The notes beneath the pieces are model-generated. The model had not been told where the DNA came from. It searched no databases and saw nothing but the letters and a program-made list of their open reading frames with translations. A DNA stretch of 64,000 nt from Plantago major (lineage: Eukaryota > Streptophyta > Magnoliopsida > Lamiales > Plantaginaceae): contig JAIFAC010000134.1 of NCBI GenBank assembly GCA_026545765.1, positions 62,001-126,000 on the forward strand, written 5' to 3'. This document shows positions 60,290 through 64,000 of the stretch, piece after piece. Each line of letters opens with the position of its first letter. Positions within the stretch are counted from its first letter, which is position 1. A program made the translations under genes and the position numbers.

Positions 60290-60755
60290 AGTGGAGTGAA
60301 GAAGAGAGATCGAGCTGAGAGAACAGAATTTAATTGGGATGAGCAAATTCATCCCAAATTCTGAATGAATAATATATATTACTTCTAGCAAGTTGATGTT
60401 TTATGATCTAAGAAATCAAGTTAATAATTTAGGAGTAATAAGAATGAAGCATTGTTGATCAACTAAGATCAAGGCAAAGTCTTCTCTCCATCTACTTTTT
60501 TAACCTATAAAAGAGATTTCATTAAGCTAACTAGATTAGTGGGGTCAATGAGGGCCGCACCAATCTGAATAGAAAGAGATCTGATTTAATCAGAAAAGCA
60601 TTTATAATCACAGTGCAAAATACTCATACAGATTAAAACTACTGGATACATTCCACGAGATCTTCGCGACACCAACTTGTTCACTTGGTCTGCCAAATAT
60701 TATGGATTACCTCCATGTGGTGCGCCCCCGGATATGCGTGCCTGCAAATACAACC
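60290..60755. other. Upstream region of the GT29 gene
   Basis: Non-coding. Likely promoter sequence nearest the gene, then AT-rich DNA with no recognised repeat. Confidence 0.5.
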
Positions 60756-60769
60756 AATTTCATATTTAG

Positions 60770-61075
60770 AGTCAGTTTGGATTAGTGATGTTAAACGAGT
60801 TGAACTGAGCCGAGTATCTCATTATTTGAGCTCGGCTCGACTTGTGAACAAAACGAACCTTTTTTCGAGCTTGGACTAGACTCACGATAAGTAGGCTCGA
60901 CTCATTTGGTTCGAGCTTTAGTCGAGCTCATAGCTTAATATATATATATATATAAATGTGTCCATGGTTGTTTCACTAACACTTTATCGAACGAGCCGAG
61001 TTCGAGCCTTAACGAGCAAAGTCCTTGATAAGGCTCGACTCGTGTAATAGCTGTAGTTTGAAAAATTATTTTTAT
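60770..61075. repeat. GAGCTCGGCTCGA-rich dispersed repeat
   Basis: It contains GAGCTCGGCTCGACTTG, TCGAGCTTGGACTAG, GTTCGAGCTTTAGTCGAGCTC and GAACGAGCCGAGTTCGAGCC in both orientations, so it can fold into partial hairpins, with a (TA)n run at 60940-60956. This text type is common as a dispersed, non-autonomous repeat in plants. No family or ends could be set. Confidence 0.5.
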
Positions 61076-62636
61076 AAAGCTTAGTCCAAACCTGTTGTGA
61101 GTTCAGTTGTGTTGTCCGTGATACAAATTGTATTCTGATAAAGCTTTAATTACTTCTCCATTATGATTCCTAAAAACACAGCTTTAATTACTTCTCTCCA
61201 GCAACTTATGTGCATTGCATTGAAAGCACTACTAATTAAGGGCATTATGTGAAGATGAGAGTAACAGGCTTACTCAGACCCCTATCTATATATATGTCGT
61301 ATACCAGTAGGTCTAATTAGGGTGAGAAGTTATCTCATATGGTGGAGTGTTTATTTAGTGTTTGCTTGTAAAGTTTCACGTCACATTTCTAACTGAAAAT
61401 TGAATTGTAGTTCGAAGTTTTAACAAATTCTTTAAATAATGTGATAAGTAGTTGATTTTAGTTTGAACTTTAAAAGAAATTTAGGTGATGTACATGTCTT
61501 AAGAAACTCAATGTTATAATGATCCGATCAATTATGGGCCGAGAACCAACCCTTCCGGTTCGTATGGCTACCGATTTATTACATATATCTCATCATATGA
61601 CATCATTCATTTTAAACCGGTAGCGTGAAACACTCAAATCTTTGGTTTTAAAATTACCTAAAAATTTACCTAACATGTGAATGTGGAGATGTACTTACAT
61701 ACCCTATAACTCTCGGGCTGTAAATAGATTTGGGACACGGGGTATCACTCATGCCCTCAATGGAGATTGGCATATTTTACACTAATGGTGTTATTTGTGG
61801 TGTAGCAAAATTTTGTATATATATGCTAAGAAGACAAAAAGATTGTCTCTACCTCAAGAAATCATAGGTAGATGAATTTATTGACGTTGATCTAGAACGA
61901 ACCAATGCACAAAATGAAGCTTCCGACTGCAATGACTTGTTGGTTTGCACCGTGACGACAATGATGTTGGACAAAGGAAAGAGGAACTCCCTTGTTGTGA
62001 TCGATTTAAACAAGGCCTACTGCCCAGTATTACTGTTACACCTACAAGGTCTTTTTTCTAAATTTTTTGCTGCATACTTTAAACCAAGTGGGTATATAAA
62101 TATTGTGAATATATTCAAACTTCTGTTAGTTGGGAAAAGAAATTTGTTTTTACGTTAAAAGTTAAAACCAAGTTCAAAACTTTGTTAATAATTGATGATG
62201 ATGGCTTGTGGCTTTCGTTTAAAAGTACCAAAACCACACATAAGCTCCCATGGACGAAACAACGATACTATAGATTGCCAATCTAGAGTCTCAATCTCTT
62301 CCACCCGATCCGCGATGCAATTTCGTCCATCTCAGTTCAATACTACATATCCGTCAAACTTATTTTCATAATTGAGTAAGTCTCCAAAGATTTATTCATA
62401 TATCCAAAAGTCCAAAAAGTTATGCACGATATACAAACATAATCAATTTACACAAAAAGATTAATTTTTTTGTCATTTCTTAGATTAAGCCAATTACACT
62501 CCACTAACCACGAAGAACATATTGATAACGATTATATACATAATCAAATCCATATCAACTCACATGCTCATGAATATATTATGTACTACATATAGTATAT
62601 TATTAAATTCAAGACAACTCGCATGCAAAAGGAAAT

Positions 62637-62640
<4 letters not shown>
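61076..62640. other. Intergenic DNA
   Basis: AT-rich. The open frame at 61937-62158 (73 residues) has no recognisable domain, and I do not call it a gene. Confidence 0.5.

Positions 62641-62697
<57 letters not shown>
62641..62697. repeat. (AT)n microsatellite
   Basis: A pure AT dinucleotide run of about 57 bp in intergenic DNA. Confidence 0.97.
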
Positions 62698-62699
<2 letters not shown>

Positions 62700-63227
62700 C
62701 GTTTGTTATTTGAATCTTAGCAACTCGCATGGTTCGAATCAAATAACTACATGGGGTGTTTAATTTGTAGCTACTTGCAAGCTTTGAATCAAAGACCTTG
62801 CACAACGGATTCACATACAACATATAATAATCGTACATATTATACTTTTATATAAATTCGAGAACCTAGCATGCATATTACGGTTCAAGAATTACATTTG
62901 TGCTCTAATTGACTAGCTAGTTGAACTTCTCTTCAAGTCGGAAATTCTCCAAGCTATCAAACAATTCAAGCAGCGAACACACGAACGAATCACGAACCAA
63001 GGAATCAAGTTGACATGGGTCGATCAGATTTCTACGTGATGTACCACCATCAAGAGTGTACGGATAGATGGGTACGGGTGAGGGAGGGGGCGGTTTCTTC
63101 GGGAATCATTTCCTCCTTCCTTCGTGTATATTGATCAACACCTTTGTCTTTCTTTAGCTTCCAATATACCACTAGTAGTGTGATGTGGGCACCAACAAAC
63201 TATATTCGTAGGTAAGAAATATGCTAA
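62698..63227. other. Intergenic DNA left of CACTA-2
   Basis: Non-coding, with no recognised repeat. The last three bases, TAA (63225-63227), would be the target duplication of CACTA-2 if its right end is also followed by TAA. Confidence 0.5.
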
Positions 63228-64000
63228 CACTACAAAAAATACTGGGTTTAGCGATGGATAAATCTGTCGCTAAACATGGACCGATCTGTCGCTAAACGTT
63301 TAGCGAAGGATCTAGCGACGGATAAAAGGCCGTCTCCTTTTTGGGTGTCACAAGCCATTTAGAGACGGATAATTTAGCGACGGTTTAGAGACGGATAAAT
63401 TCGTTGACCTTTTTGTGACGGATAATTATACGTCGCTAATAAGGTGGTTTTTTATTTTTTTTAATTCCATAATTCTGTCCATTTTTTTAGACGGATAATT
63501 ATCCGTCGCTAAATGACGACGGATTTAGTGACAGATTATCAATTTTTTTTATAATAAATAAAATCAAGATTTAGTTTCATAAAGTTCTACTACAATCGGA
63601 GAAATAGCAGATTCAGCTTTTCATAAAAATTGTTTATGATTAATGTCGGCCCATTTTAATCATTTTTTCACGGATCCTCCTGTAGGTCGGAGCTTTTTTA
63701 ATTTCGGATCTCGGATATAGTATAAAAGTTTATTTTCAGCAATTTGTTTTTATTTCCTTCACTTTTCCTCACCATTTATCAGTAGCGGTTTCCCCTCTCT
63801 TCACCCTCACCCTCCACTTGAACATCGGCGGCGAAAATGGCAGATCCATCTGTTCCGTTCAGTAATGCATGATTCAACATTCTCAATTTACCGAAATATG
63901 AAGGAATTGCATGAGTTAGGGATGATAAGTTGGTGAGTGAGCGAGGATTTCGGCCGATTTTGAAGCGGATCTCGCCGATGAGCTTGTTCAGATGAGATCG
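63228..64000. mobile_element. CACTA transposon CACTA-2, left end (runs out of the window)
   Basis: It begins CACTACAAAAAATACTGGG, then TTTAGCGATGG, with dense AGCGACGG/CCGTC subterminal repeats to about 63540, like both ends of CACTA-1. From about 63780 the DNA becomes less AT-rich with an ATG at 63837 (GGCGGCGAAAATGGCAGATC), possibly the start of an element gene, but only a short stretch is visible. Confidence 0.85.

Noticed and set aside
61937-62158. 73-residue plus-strand open frame
   Set aside because: No similarity, no splice context, no promoter. Chance frame.
62560-62838. Minus-strand open frame with Tyr-Ile repeats
   Set aside because: It is an artefact of the (AT)n microsatellite.
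1-64000. tRNA, rRNA or other RNA genes
   Set aside because: No cloverleaf with matching A and B boxes or rRNA text was seen. tRNA-like text occurs only as retrotransposon primer sites.

Overview
This is a transposon-dense stretch of a flowering-plant nuclear genome, most likely a eudicot. The evidence is AT-rich DNA, spliced genes with GT/AG introns, plant-type Ty1/copia and Ty3/gypsy (Tat) elements, CACTA and Mutator-like (MULE) transposons, a plant PARP3-type gene and a GT29 glycosyltransferase. The species cannot be fixed from sequence alone.

Layout. (1) 1-32310 is a nested pile. A Ty3/gypsy Tat element on the minus strand (14928-32310, left end beyond the window) carries an antisense extra ORF. 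It was entered on the left by a large SIRE-like copia element (plus strand, 1-14927, left end outside the window) and in the middle by a CACTA transposon (18292-25402, 3-bp duplication CTC). The SIRE-like element was itself split by a 10.3-kb minus-strand copia (copia-1, 1924-12244, duplication ATGAT). (2) 32311-39281 is mostly low-copy DNA. It holds a small two-exon gene for a secreted cysteine-containing peptide (35294-35711) and LTR relics. (3) 39282-52243 is a long-TIR MULE with two divergent genes: a plant mobile domain (PMD) gene on the minus strand, and a MURA transposase followed by an OTU-protease-like region on the plus strand. A second copy of the copia-1 family (copia-2, 43634-50243, duplication ATCTC) lies inside the transposase gene. 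(4) 52430-58559 holds the last six exons of a PARP3-type gene. A third, unrelated copia (copia-3, 52934-57824, duplication GTTTC) splits one of the exons. (5) 59026-60115 is a minus-strand GT29 sialyltransferase-like gene, convergent with the PARP3 fragment. (6) 60116-64000 is intergenic, with a GAGCTCG-rich repeat, an (AT)n tract and the start of a second CACTA element at 63228 that resembles the first.

The genes do not form a pathway. The main stories are the insertion history, the MULE that combines PMD, MURA and OTU modules, a family-specific hairpin motif (AATGTTG/CAACATT) scattered through copia-1 and copia-2, and a local PARP3 copy broken by an insertion in an exon. Many small differences between repeat copies fall at CAG/CTG sites or in homopolymers, and the word CGTAAAG recurs unusually often. 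Part of the apparent decay, including lesions in host genes, may therefore be sequencing error. All LTR elements are treated as fossils.
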